DNA from: Ruminococcus sp.
Lineage (GTDB): Bacteria > Bacillota > Clostridia > Oscillospirales > Ruminococcaceae
NCBI GenBank assembly: GCA_022768805.1
Contig: JALELB010000032.1
Coordinates: forward strand, 30,216-94,215
Length of the DNA: 64,000 bases
Reading direction: 5' to 3'
The notes under the pieces were generated by a model. It searched no databases. It saw only the letters and a list, made by a program, of their open reading frames with translations, and was not told where the DNA came from. A program made the translations under genes and the position numbers. Of this stretch, positions 24,709 to 33,563 are shown piece by piece. Each line of letters opens with the position of its first letter. Position 1 is the first letter of the stretch.

Positions 24709-26277
24709 TTATTTTGCGTATTCGACTGCCCGGCTCTCCCGGATGATATTGACCTTGATCTGGCCGGGATATTCCATCTCGTCCTCGATCTGCTTGGCAA
24801 TCTGCCGTGCCACCAGAACCATCTTCTCGTCGTTGATGACCTCCGGCTGAACCATAATCCGGATCTCTCTGCCCGCCTGGACAGCGTAGCTCTTTTCCAC
24901 GCCCTCGTAGCTCTGGCAGATTTCCTCCAGCTTCTGGAGCCGCTTGATATAATTCTCGTAGTTTTCGCTTCTTGCCGCAGGCCGTGCCGCAGAAATGGCG
25001 TCCGCAGCCTGTACGATGCAGGCAATGACGGTCTTGGGCTCCACATCGTTGTGGTGCGCCTCGATAGCGTGGATAACCTCCGGGCTTTCCTTGTACCGGC
25101 GGCATACATCCACACCAATCTGTACGTGGGAGCCCTCGATTTCAGAGGTCAGCGCCTTGCCGATATCGTGGAGCAGTCCCGCACGCCGTGCCAGGGTGGC
25201 GTCCACACCCAGTTCGGAAGCCAGAATGCCGGAAAGCTGCGCCACCTCGATGCTGTGGTTCAGCACGTTCTGCCGATAGCTGGTTCTGTACCGGAGTCTG
25301 CCGATGAGCTTCACCAGCTCGCTGTTGAGCCCGTGTACGTTGGTTTCCAGGATGGCACGCTCGCCCTCCTGCTTGATCTTGTATTCCACCTCACGCCGTG
25401 CCTTGTCTACCATTTCCTCAATGCGGGTGGGGTGAATCCGGCCGTCGCTGATGAGCTTCTCCAGGGCGATCCGGGCAACCTCCCGGCGCACATGGTCAAA
25501 GCAGGACAGGGTAATGGCCTCCGGGGTATCGTCGATGATGAGATCCACGCCGGTAAGGGTTTCCAGAGTCCGGATGTTCCGGCCCTCCCTGCCGATAATT
25601 CTGCCCTTCATTTCGTCATTGGGCAGCGCCACAACGGAAACGGCAGCCTCGGAAACCTGCTCCGCTGCGCATTTTGCAATGGCAAGGGCAATATAGTTCC
25701 GTGCCTTTTCGTCGCATTCGTCCTTGATCTGCTGCTCGTAGCTGGTAACCTTCAGCGCCTTCTCGTGAACCAGGTCATCCTCCAGCATATTGAGCATATA
25801 TTCCTTTGCCTGCTCCCGGGTCAGCTCGGAGATACGCTCCAGCATATCCATTTCGCTTTTCTTGAGGGTTTCGGCCTCCTTGAGCCTCTCCTCCGCAGCC
25901 CGGATCTTGCTCTGGAGCTGTTCTTCCTTCCGCTCCAGGTTGTCGTTCTTCCGGTCGAGATTTTCTTCCTTTTGCTGGATGCGGCGCTCCTGCCGGGTAA
26001 TCTCTCCCCGGCGGTCCTTGATCTCACGCTCCGCCTCGGAGCGAAGCTTGTAGATCTCGTCCTTGGCTTCCACCAGTGCCGCCTTTTTCCGGCTGTCCGC
26101 ATCCTTGCCTGCGTCCTCCAGGATGCGCTCCGCTTCCTTCTCCGCAGAGCCGATCAGGGTTTCCGCCTCACGCCGGCGGTATGCAATGCCCTGCTTGAAG
26201 AAAATAAAACCGGAAATTGCCGCACCGACGATCAGTGCAGCCACACCGACCAGCACTGTAATCATGGTTTCACTCAC
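24709..26277 (-). CDS. rny: Ribonuclease Y
   Basis: The 522-residue membrane-anchored endoribonuclease initiates mRNA decay in many Firmicutes. It has an N-terminal transmembrane helix (about 5-25), a long charged coiled coil (about 30-200), a KH domain with [15 protein letters not shown] (about 210-225) and an HD domain with NHSIEVAQL and LLHDIGKA. The start is GTG, with AAGGAGG 10 nt upstream. It is preceded by an unusual structured leader with its own terminator. Confidence 0.96.
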   Translation of the reverse strand: MSETMITVLVGVAALIVGAAISGFIFFKQGIAYRRREAETLIGSAEKEAERILEDAGKDADSRKKAALVEAKDEIYKLRSEAEREIKDRRGEITRQERRIQQKEENLDRKNDNLERKEEQLQSKIRAAEERLKEAETLKKSEMDMLERISELTREQAKEYMLNMLEDDLVHEKALKVTSYEQQIKDECDEKARNYIALAIAKCAAEQVSEAAVSVVALPNDEMKGRIIGREGRNIRTLETLTGVDLIIDDTPEAITLSCFDHVRREVARIALEKLISDGRIHPTRIEEMVDKARREVEYKIKQEGERAILETNVHGLNSELVKLIGRLRYRTSYRQNVLNHSIEVAQLSGILASELGVDATLARRAGLLHDIGKALTSEIEGSHVQIGVDVCRRYKESPEVIHAIEAHHNDVEPKTVIACIVQAADAISAARPAARSENYENYIKRLQKLEEICQSYEGVEKSYAVQAGREIRIMVQPEVINDEKMVLVARQIAKQIEDEMEYPGQIKVNIIRESRAVEYAK

Positions 26278-26385
26278 GTTGTACCGTCCTCCTTAATTCA
26301 GTCTGATTCTGACAATCACTTCACTAAGGCGGGCAATGTCACCGTATTTTTATTCATTTGTGTATACTGCGCTGCTGCGCACAAA

Positions 26386-26592
26386 AGAAGGCAGCCGCCT
26401 TCTGATTCAGGATTGGGGGCTGATTCGCCGTTTGTTCCATGTTTATACTGACCGGCAGTGCCGGCACAAATAAAAGTACAGCTACATAGCCTGTGCCGTA
26501 GCTTACGGGATGGACTTGGCATCCCGGAAAAGTCATTTGCAAATTTATCCTATACGACCGTCCGGCGCAGCCGCCGGTCAATAGATTGCAAC
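26386..26592 (-). ncRNA. Candidate structured RNA (about 210 nt) upstream of RNase Y
   Basis: A strong promoter is followed by a series of hairpins on the minus strand. GACCG/CGGTC encloses CGGC/GCCG (26556-26579), CGGGATG pairs with CATCCCG (26506-26526), CGGCACA pairs with TGTGCCG across about 23 nt (26462-26498), and CCGGC pairs with GCCGG (26452-26464). The last two overlap and are mutually exclusive. AGAAGGC/GCCTTCT (26386-26403), followed by TTTTGT, looks like an intrinsic terminator about 110 nt before rny. It could be an independent ncRNA or an attenuator. I could not match it to a known riboswitch. Confidence 0.5.
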
Positions 26593-26598
26593 ATTATT

Positions 26599-26627
26599 AT
26601 TTTATAACGTTTCGCCCGGCTTGTCAA
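26599..26627 (-). promoter_or_regulatory. Promoter of the structured leader / rny
   Basis: Perfect TTGACA (26622-26627), 17-bp spacer, TAAAAT (26599-26604). Confidence 0.8.
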
Positions 26628-26707
26628 GGGCAATCCCGCACAAAGATCTGCCCCGGCTCCAGCTTAGGTGGATTTCGTCACTTTATACAATTTCTCATTT
26701 GTATTTC

Positions 26708-26730
26708 AGGGGTGTGACCCCTTGTTTTTG
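26708..26730 (+). terminator. Orphan terminator-like hairpin
   Basis: AGGGGT/ACCCCT with a 3-nt loop, then TGTTTTTG on the plus strand. No plus-strand gene precedes it. The stretch 26628-26806 between the two divergent promoters shows no other feature. Confidence 0.5.
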
Positions 26731-26806
26731 TGCAATCTGTATAAAATGCCATTCGCCGCCCCGGATGCTCCGCAGTTGCAGGAAGAAACTTTTTTCGCCC
26801 CGGTGA

Positions 26807-26835
26807 TTGACAAATCCGGCGGCTTGTGCTAGTAT
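26807..26835 (+). promoter_or_regulatory. thrS promoter
   Basis: Perfect TTGACA (26807-26812), 17-bp spacer, TAGTAT (26830-26835). Confidence 0.8.
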
Positions 26836-26841
26836 TATCTT

Positions 26842-27077
26842 ATATCCGAGAAAACCATGACGGAGGATGGCAGATCCCACCGAGCGTTACCCAGAGAGCA
26901 CCGTCCCGGCTGCAAGCGGTGCTGGCGCAGGGAATCCGCATACCGCCTCTACCAGTGTGCCCTAACCGGCAACGGGCGCTCCCGTTACAGAGCATCAAAG
27001 GCAGTCTTTCGGCTGTGAAAGCAGGGTGGAACCGCGACCTGTCGCCCCTTATGCACATATGCATAAGGGGCGTTTTT
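26842..27077 (+). promoter_or_regulatory. T-box leader (tRNA-Thr sensing) of thrS
   Basis: The T-box sequence AGGGTGGAACCGCG (27023-27036) is exact. It is followed by a strong terminator, CGCCCCTTATGC/GCATAAGGGGCG plus TTTTT (27043-27077). Stem I contains an AGAGAG element after the first strand. On its 3' side ACC at 26942-26944 is positioned as the threonine specifier codon. Uncharged tRNA-Thr should stabilise the antiterminator and raise thrS expression. Confidence 0.95.
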
Positions 27078-27197
27078 GTTGGTAAAGGGGGTGATCCGCA
27101 CGGTGTTCCACGACAGTCCGCTGTCCCTGTGCGGTATGACCGCCGGCAGCTCAGAAACCATTCAACCGAATTTATATACCGGAAAGGAAGGATAATC

Positions 27198-29138
27198 ATG
27201 ATTGAACTTACACTCAAGGACGGCAGCGTCCGTCAGGCGGAAGCGGGGCAATCCGCAGCAGAAGTCATCAAGGGTATCGGCATGGGGCTTTACAAGGCGG
27301 CATGCTGCGTGAAGATCAACGGAGAGGTGAAGGATCTGCGGACAGTGCTGACTGCGGACTGCAGCTTCGAGGTGATGACCTTTGACTCCATGGAGGGCAA
27401 AAAGGCATTCTGGCACACTGCCTCCCATATCCTGGCTCAGGCGGTAAAGCGGCTGTACCCGGATGTAAAGCTGGCCATCGGCCCCGCCATCGACAACGGC
27501 TTTTACTACGACTTTGACGTGGAAAAGCCCTTTACCGCCGACCAGCTGGTGGAAATCGAAGCGGAGATGAAGAAAATCGTCAAGGATGGGGTTCCCCTGG
27601 AGCAGTTTGAGCTGCCCCCGGCGGAGGCGCTGAAGAAGCTGGAGGAAATGGGAGAGCCCTACAAGGTGGAGCTTTGCAGTGAGCATGCCGGCAAGGGCGA
27701 GCCCATCTCCTTCTACAAGCAGGGGGAGTTCACCGACCTGTGCGCAGGCCCCCATCTGATGACCACTGCACCGGTAAAGGCCTTCAAGCTGCTGTCCTGT
27801 ACCGGCGCATACTGGAGAGGTTCGGAAAAGAACAAGATGCTGTCCCGGATTTACGGTACCGCATACCCCAAGGCTGCCGAACTGGAGGCTTACCTCAAGC
27901 AGCTGGAGGAGGCAAAGCTGCGGGATCACAACAAGCTGGGCAGAGAGCTGGAGCTGTTCACCACCGTGGACTGCATCGGCCAGGGTCTGCCCATCATGCT
28001 GCCCAAGGGCGCAAGAGTCATCCAGCTGCTGCAGCGCTTTGTAGAGGATGAGGAGCAGCGCCGGGGCTATCTGCTGACCAAGACTCCCTTGATGGCAAAG
28101 AGCGACCTGTACAAAATCTCCGGCCACTGGGATCACTATAAAGAGGGCATGTTCGTGCTGGGAGACGAGGAAAAGGACAAGGAGGTCTTCGCCCTGCGTC
28201 CCATGACCTGTCCCTTCCAGTATCAGGTATTCCTGAACCGGCCCCGTTCCTACCGGGATCTGCCCATGCGGCTGGGCGAAACCTCCACCCTGTTCCGGAA
28301 CGAGGACAGCGGCGAGATGCACGGCCTGATCCGGGTGCGCCAGTTCACCATTTCCGAGGGGCATCTGATTCTCCGGCCGGAGCAGCTGGAGGATGAATTC
28401 CGGGGCTGCCTGGAGCTTGCCAACTATATGCTGGAAACCCTGGGTCTGGCAGAGGACGTCACCTACCGGTTCTCCCAGTGGGATCCCAACAATACGGAAA
28501 AGTATATCGGCACACCGGAGCAGTGGGATGAGGCACAGAGCGTAATGGGCAAGATCCTGGATCATCTGGGCATCAACTACACCATCGGCATTGACGAAGC
28601 AGCATTCTACGGTCCCAAGCTGGACATTCAGATCAAGAACGTACACGGCAAGGAAGACACCCTGATTACCATCCAGATCGACCAGATGCTGGCCCAGCTG
28701 TTCGGTATGGAATACACGGACGTGGACGGCATCAAGCGCCGCCCCTATATCATTCACCGGACCTCTCTGGGCTGCTACGAGCGTACCCTGGCGCTGCTGA
28801 TCGAAAAGTATGCAGGAGCGTTCCCCCTGTGGCTGGCACCGGAGCAGGTGAAGCTGATCCCCATTGCAGACCGGCATATGGACTACACCCTGGAGCTGGC
28901 AAGAAAGCTGGAGGCTGCGGGCATGCGCATCAGCGTGGACGACCGTGCAGAAAAGGTGGGCTACAAGATCCGGCAGGCAGTGCTGGAGAAGGTGCCCTAC
29001 ATGCTTACCATCGGGGACAACGAGGTGGAGAGCAAGACCGTATCCGTCCGCTCCCGCCGGGACGGGGATCTGGGCAGCATGACCCAGGAAGCCCTGCTGG
29101 CAAAGCTGGTGGAGGAGGTTGCCACCAAGAAGCGGTAA
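27198..29138 (+). CDS. thrS: Threonyl-tRNA synthetase
   Basis: The 646-residue class II synthetase charges tRNA-Thr. Domains in order are TGS (1-62), the editing/SAD region with the HxxxH motif of HTASHILAQ, the catalytic core and the C-terminal anticodon-binding domain. Zinc ligands are visible: Cys in TCPFQYQVF, His in the SEGHLI segment and His in IIHRTSLG. The CPFQ variant, in place of the common CPGH, is a subclass difference. The start at 27198 follows GGAAGGA. Confidence 0.97.
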   Translation: MIELTLKDGSVRQAEAGQSAAEVIKGIGMGLYKAACCVKINGEVKDLRTVLTADCSFEVMTFDSMEGKKAFWHTASHILAQAVKRLYPDVKLAIGPAIDNGFYYDFDVEKPFTADQLVEIEAEMKKIVKDGVPLEQFELPPAEALKKLEEMGEPYKVELCSEHAGKGEPISFYKQGEFTDLCAGPHLMTTAPVKAFKLLSCTGAYWRGSEKNKMLSRIYGTAYPKAAELEAYLKQLEEAKLRDHNKLGRELELFTTVDCIGQGLPIMLPKGARVIQLLQRFVEDEEQRRGYLLTKTPLMAKSDLYKISGHWDHYKEGMFVLGDEEKDKEVFALRPMTCPFQYQVFLNRPRSYRDLPMRLGETSTLFRNEDSGEMHGLIRVRQFTISEGHLILRPEQLEDEFRGCLELANYMLETLGLAEDVTYRFSQWDPNNTEKYIGTPEQWDEAQSVMGKILDHLGINYTIGIDEAAFYGPKLDIQIKNVHGKEDTLITIQIDQMLAQLFGMEYTDVDGIKRRPYIIHRTSLGCYERTLALLIEKYAGAFPLWLAPEQVKLIPIADRHMDYTLELARKLEAAGMRISVDDRAEKVGYKIRQAVLEKVPYMLTIGDNEVESKTVSVRSRRDGDLGSMTQEALLAKLVEEVATKKR

Positions 29139-29157
29139 GGCACAGCATAAACAAAAC

Positions 29158-29189
29158 AAACCCGTCCGGTATCAGCCGGGCGGGTTTTT
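29158..29189 (+). terminator. thrS terminator
   Basis: AAACCCGTCCGG/CCGGGCGGGTTTTT stem-loop with a U-run. Confidence 0.9.
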
Positions 29190-29210
29190 CTGTGGGTTTG
29201 TGGTGCTGTC

Positions 29211-29690
29211 TTACTTAAACAGCTTGTTCACCTGTTCTCTATAGGCTTCGTCGATTTCGTAATAATAGCTGGAATGCGGCTGTGTAATGGGAATCACGAA
29301 AATATCGGTCTGATTAACCCCCAGTTCGTCCAGTATGGCGTTTGCTTCTTCCACGGTCAGGGCTTTTTCATGCAGTGCAAAAATCTGCTCCTGGGTTTTG
29401 AGACAGTTCGTGCCGCTCATCATCCCGCAGCTGTAGGAATCCTTTGACATCTGCCATACGTAAACTTCAATCCCTTTAAACGACGACAGTTCAAAGTATT
29501 CCGGATATTTCTCCTTCAGCTCTGCAAGATCCACTTGGCGGTTTTCCGGTGCTGCGTCTTCGGTTGCATTTGTGATTTCCGCTGAAATCTCCGTTGTGGC
29601 CGCAGACTCAGGAGCAGAGCCTGTCGTCTCCGCACAGGCGGGTAATGCTGCAAGCAGCAGGGCTGCGAATGCCAATGCTTTTGCTTTCAT
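29211..29690 (-). CDS. Putative lipoprotein, unknown
   Basis: The 159-residue protein has a short signal peptide ending in lipobox LPAC (Cys19), a Thr/Ala/Glu-rich linker (20-50) and a small domain (about 55-159). Two Cys in SCGMMSGTNC are 9 residues apart and could form a disulfide. I do not recognise the family. It is monocistronic with a good promoter. Confidence 0.7.
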   Translation of the reverse strand: MKAKALAFAALLLAALPACAETTGSAPESAATTEISAEITNATEDAAPENRQVDLAELKEKYPEYFELSSFKGIEVYVWQMSKDSYSCGMMSGTNCLKTQEQIFALHEKALTVEEANAILDELGVNQTDIFVIPITQPHSSYYYEIDEAYREQVNKLFK

Positions 29691-29727
29691 GAAAACACCT
29701 CCACATCATGCCAGCGGTTTTTCTTTC

Positions 29728-29756
29728 ATGATACCATACTCCAGCCGGGTTGTCAA
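29728..29756 (-). promoter_or_regulatory. Promoter of the 29.2 kb lipoprotein gene
   Basis: TTGACA (29751-29756), 17-bp spacer, extended TGGTATCAT (hexamer 29728-29733). Confidence 0.75.
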
Positions 29757-29762
29757 TGAAAA

Positions 29763-29802
29763 CGCCCCAGCAGACCTGAAAAAGTTCAGACTTGCCGGGG
29801 CG
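29763..29802 (-). terminator. Terminator of the gatC-aspS operon
   Basis: CGCCCC/GGGGCG outer arms with an internal CTGAA/TTCAG stem, then TTTTC on the minus strand. Confidence 0.8.
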
Positions 29803-29808
29803 AAAGCC

Positions 29809-30276
29809 TTATGCAATGGAATCAATATACCGGACCGCCTCTATATACCGCTTGAGCTTCATAAAGGCAGTGTCCTTGCGATCCGCATCCCTTTTCACGT
29901 CCTGCTTGAAGGTGTAGGTTTTCCGGGGGGTACGAATGCGCATCACGTAGATAAAATGATGTACAGTCATGACCATCGGTATCCCCTCCTGGTGGGCGTA
30001 AACCTTGATTTCCAGACCCGTGATGGCTTCGATGGGGATCCGCTTCGTGCCGTGATACGGATCCTGTATGGCTACCGTTTCCCCGTCGCAATAGATCCTG
30101 CCGGGAAATCTGGACAGTACAAAGGGCACAAGCAGCAGAAGCAGGGGATACCAGAACACGCATTGGAATTTGTAGGCCAGATAAAAGAAGGACAGGAGCG
30201 CCACAGCAATACAGCCGTAATCGATCACCTTCGGCACCGTGGGCTTGTACCGATCCTCGTAAATCTCCTGGTTCAT
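29809..30276 (-). CDS. Membrane protein with PH-like domain, unknown
   Basis: I use the ATG at 30276 (155 residues) because the GGAGGA Shine-Dalgarno sequence lies inside the longer frame that starts at 30291. Two hydrophobic segments (about 20-55) are followed by a beta-rich cytosolic domain (about 60-120, GRIYCDGETVAIQDP, KRIPIEAITGLEIKVY) that resembles the bacterial PH fold. It is the last gene after aspS and lies before the operon terminator. Its function is unknown. Confidence 0.7.
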   Translation of the reverse strand: MNQEIYEDRYKPTVPKVIDYGCIAVALLSFFYLAYKFQCVFWYPLLLLLVPFVLSRFPGRIYCDGETVAIQDPYHGTKRIPIEAITGLEIKVYAHQEGIPMVMTVHHFIYVMRIRTPRKTYTFKQDVKRDADRKDTAFMKLKRYIEAVRYIDSIA

Positions 30277-30323
30277 GGTTCCTCCATCCAAAACAGGGGC
30301 ATCCTCCCGGATGCCCCACTTGA

Positions 30324-32123
30324 TTATTCTGATTTTTCCTGGTTCTTCAGATCCTGGGGACGCTGACGCACCTTGATGTGCACCTCACGCAGCTGCTGCT
30401 CCGTCACCTGGGTGGGGGCACCCAGCAGCAGATCCTGTGCATTGGAGTTCAGGGGGAAGGCAATGACCTCCCGGATGCTCTCCTCGTCCAGCAGCAGCAT
30501 AATCATCCGGTCGATGCCGAATGCCATACCTGCATGGGGGGGCGCACCGAACTTGAATGCGCTGTACAAAGCGCCGAACTTGGCTGCCACGTCTTCTTCC
30601 GTATAACCGGCGATCTCGAATGCCTTCACCATCACCTCCGGGTCATGGTTCCGGACTGCACCGGAGGCAAGCTCCACCCCGTTGCATACCACGTCGTACT
30701 GGTATGCCAGCACATCGCAGGGATCCTTGGTGTTCAGCGCCTCCAGCTCGCCCTGGGGCATGGAGAAGGGGTTGTGGGTGAAGATGGGCTTGCCGGTTTC
30801 CTCGTCCTCCTCGTACATGGGGAAATCCACAATCCAGCAGATCTCGAACCGGTCGTTTTGGATCAGACCCATCCGGTTCGCAACCTCGGTACGGATCTGG
30901 CCGGCGAATTTTTCCGCATTCTTCTTGCTGTCGGCGATAAAGTACAGCACATCCCCGGGCTCCAGCTCTGCCCGGCGCTTGATCTCCTCCCGGGAGGCAT
31001 CCGTCAGGAACTTGTCGATGGGGCCAAGGAAGGACATATTCTCGTCCACCTTTACATAGCCCAGACCCTTCATGCCGATGGACAGGGCGTATTCCTCCAT
31101 GCTCTTGAAGAAGGTCTTGGACTTTTCGCCCATGCCGGGTACCCGGATGCCCCGGACAGTCTTGTTGGAGAAGGGCTTGAAGTCACTGTCCACAAACTGA
31201 TCGGACAGGTCGATGATGAACAGGGGATTCCGCAGATCCGGCTTGTCGGTGCCGTACTTCAGCATGGCGTCCGCATAGGTAATCCGGGGGAAGGGACCCT
31301 TGGTAAAGGGCTTATCGCTGAATTTTTCGATGATGGCGGGGAAAACCTCCTCCGCAACGGCGAAGACCTCCTCCTGGGTGGCAAAGGACATCTCCAGGTC
31401 AAGCTGGTAGAACTCCCCGGGAGTACGGTCCGCTCTGGCGTCCTCATCCCGGAAGCAGGGTGCAAGCTGGAAGTATTTATCAAAGCCGGATACCATGTAC
31501 AGCTGCTTGAAGATCTGGGGCGCCTGGGGCAGAGCGTAGAACTTGCCGTGATGCTTCCGGCTGGGGATCAGGTAATCCCGTGCCCCCTCCGGGGAGGAGG
31601 TGGAAAGGATGGGGGTCTGGAGCTCCAGAAAGCCCAGGCTGGTCATTTTCTCCCGCATAAAGGACATGATATTGGAACGGAACACGATGTTCTGGTGTAC
31701 CCGGTGGTTCCGCATATCCAGAAAGCGGTACCGCAGCCGGATATCCTCGCCGGATTCCCGGGAGGAGGGCACCTCAAAGGGCAGGGGAACCGTAACCTTC
31801 CCCAGAATATCCAGGGACTGGGCCACGATCTCCACGGTGCCGGTGGCAATCTTGTCGTTGTAGGTGGAAGCGTCCCGCTTGACCACCTGACCGCAGACGG
31901 AAACGGCGCTTTCCTTGTTCACACCCTCCAGCAGGGCCTCGTTCTGCTGCATGGTGATCTGTACGATGCCGTAGTGATCCCGCAGGTCGATGAACTTGAT
32001 GCCCCCGTGGTCCCGGATGTTCTCCACCCAGCCGGACACCCGGACGGTCTTGCCGATTTCTCCCTCGCCGATCATGGTGGTGAGATGATCCCGATAACGA
32101 TTTGCTAAAAACATCTTCTCCAT
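30324..32123 (-). CDS. aspS: Aspartyl-tRNA synthetase
   Basis: The 599-residue protein is a bacterial-type AspRS with an N-terminal OB-fold (VRVSGWVENIRDHGGIKFIDLRD), a class II catalytic core and a GAD insertion. Motif 2 lies in FRDEDARADRTPGEFYQLD and motif 3 in GMAFGIDRMIMLLL. It is 15 nt downstream of gatB, so it is expressed with the amidotransferase. This linkage could suggest a non-discriminating AspRS, but an asnS gene is also in the window. Confidence 0.96.
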   Translation of the reverse strand: MEKMFLANRYRDHLTTMIGEGEIGKTVRVSGWVENIRDHGGIKFIDLRDHYGIVQITMQQNEALLEGVNKESAVSVCGQVVKRDASTYNDKIATGTVEIVAQSLDILGKVTVPLPFEVPSSRESGEDIRLRYRFLDMRNHRVHQNIVFRSNIMSFMREKMTSLGFLELQTPILSTSSPEGARDYLIPSRKHHGKFYALPQAPQIFKQLYMVSGFDKYFQLAPCFRDEDARADRTPGEFYQLDLEMSFATQEEVFAVAEEVFPAIIEKFSDKPFTKGPFPRITYADAMLKYGTDKPDLRNPLFIIDLSDQFVDSDFKPFSNKTVRGIRVPGMGEKSKTFFKSMEEYALSIGMKGLGYVKVDENMSFLGPIDKFLTDASREEIKRRAELEPGDVLYFIADSKKNAEKFAGQIRTEVANRMGLIQNDRFEICWIVDFPMYEEDEETGKPIFTHNPFSMPQGELEALNTKDPCDVLAYQYDVVCNGVELASGAVRNHDPEVMVKAFEIAGYTEEDVAAKFGALYSAFKFGAPPHAGMAFGIDRMIMLLLDEESIREVIAFPLNSNAQDLLLGAPTQVTEQQLREVHIKVRQRPQDLKNQEKSE

Positions 32124-32138
32124 ACCTTTCCTTCCGTC

Positions 32139-33563
32139 TCAGCCTTTCAGCTTCTTTTCTAACAGCTCCTTGATGGCCTTGGGGGTAGCGGCGCCCTTCA
32201 GCGCCTTGTTCGCCTGTCCCATCAAAAATCCGAATACCTTCTGTTCACCGCTGCGGTACTGTGCCACAGGGCCGGGATTATCCGCCAGGAGCTTGTCGAT
32301 CACGGACTCCGCAAGTCCAAGATCCTCCCGGATCCACAGATTCTCCTCCTCGGCAATCTGGTCCGCCGTCTTGCCGGTTTCCAGCATGCTCCGGAGAATA
32401 TCCTTCATATTGCTCTTGTTGATCTTGTCGGTTTCCCCAAGCTCCACCAGTCTTGCAAGGGCTGCCCCGTCAAAGGGCAGGGTTCCCATATCCGCTTCTC
32501 CCAGATTGATCCGGCGCATAAGCTCCACCAGAATGAAGGAGGCGATGGCCTTGGGGTTGGGGTAGCTTGCGGCAGCTGCGTCAAAGAAGTCGCTGATGCG
32601 CTTGTCGCTCAAAAGGGTCTCCGCTTCGTTCTTGGCGATGCCCCACGCCAGGTACCGGGCAAGCCGCTGCTCCGGCATTTCCGGCAGGCTGGCACGGATC
32701 TCCTCCAGCTCCTGCTCGGTAAAGATGATGGGGGGAATGTCCGGATCCGGGAAGTACCGGTAATCGTGGGCATCCTCCTTGGAGCGCATGGCCGTGGTTT
32801 CTCCGGTGCTGTCGCTGAACCGGCGGGTCTCCTGATGCACCTTGCCGCCGGCCTCCAGAATCTCGGTCTGCCGGTAGATTTCATAGTCAATGGCCCTGCC
32901 GATTGCCTTCACGGAGTTCAGGTTCTTGATCTCCGCCCGGGTACCCAGGGGCGCACCCGGCTCCGCCAGGGAAATGTTCACGTCGCACCGCAAAGAGCCC
33001 TGCTCCATCTTGCCGTCGCATACGCCGGCGTACTGGAGCAGCTGACGGATTTTCTCCACAAAGGCGGTAACGTCCTCTGCGCTGTGGAAATCCGGCTCGG
33101 TGACGATCTCGATCAGGGGGATGCCGCAGCGGTTATAATCCGCCAGGCTCACATGGGCAGCCTCATCGTGTACCAGCTTGCCTGCATCCTCCTCCAGGTG
33201 GATCCGGTTGATGCGGATCACCTTGTCCTCCCCGTTCACCCGGATATCCACATGGCCGTTCAGGCACACGGGACGGGGCATCTGGGAAATCTGGTAGGCC
33301 TTGGGCAGATCCGGGTAAAAGTAATTCTTCCGGTCCCACTTGGTGAACCGGGAAATGTCGCAGTTCATGGTATAGCCCGCCTTGACGATATACTCCACCG
33401 CCTTCCGGTTCAGCACCGGCAGGGTGCCGGGCAGTCCGGAGCATACGGGACAGCAGCGGGAATTGGGCTCGCCGCCGAATTCGGCGGAACAGGTGCAGAA
33501 CACCTTGGATTTGGTCAGCAGCTCGGCATGGATCTCCAGGCCGATGGTGGGATACAATCTCAT
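32139..33563 (-). CDS. gatB: Asp-tRNA(Asn)/Glu-tRNA(Gln) amidotransferase subunit B
   Basis: The 474-residue subunit binds misacylated tRNA and transfers ammonia to the activated Asp or Glu. YPTIGLEIHAELLTKSKVFC is the conserved start. CSAEFGGEPNS and CPVCSGLPGTLP hold the zinc cysteines, and the C-terminal YqeY-like tail runs to KELLEKKLKG. It overlaps gatA by 4 nt. Confidence 0.97.
   Translation of the reverse strand: MRLYPTIGLEIHAELLTKSKVFCTCSAEFGGEPNSRCCPVCSGLPGTLPVLNRKAVEYIVKAGYTMNCDISRFTKWDRKNYFYPDLPKAYQISQMPRPVCLNGHVDIRVNGEDKVIRINRIHLEEDAGKLVHDEAAHVSLADYNRCGIPLIEIVTEPDFHSAEDVTAFVEKIRQLLQYAGVCDGKMEQGSLRCDVNISLAEPGAPLGTRAEIKNLNSVKAIGRAIDYEIYRQTEILEAGGKVHQETRRFSDSTGETTAMRSKEDAHDYRYFPDPDIPPIIFTEQELEEIRASLPEMPEQRLARYLAWGIAKNEAETLLSDKRISDFFDAAAASYPNPKAIASFILVELMRRINLGEADMGTLPFDGAALARLVELGETDKINKSNMKDILRSMLETGKTADQIAEEENLWIREDLGLAESVIDKLLADNPGPVAQYRSGEQKVFGFLMGQANKALKGAATPKAIKELLEKKLKG

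Noticed and set aside
26316-26581. Short minus-strand frames in the RNase Y leader
   Set aside because: Weak starts without Shine-Dalgarno sequences; the region is better explained as structured RNA.
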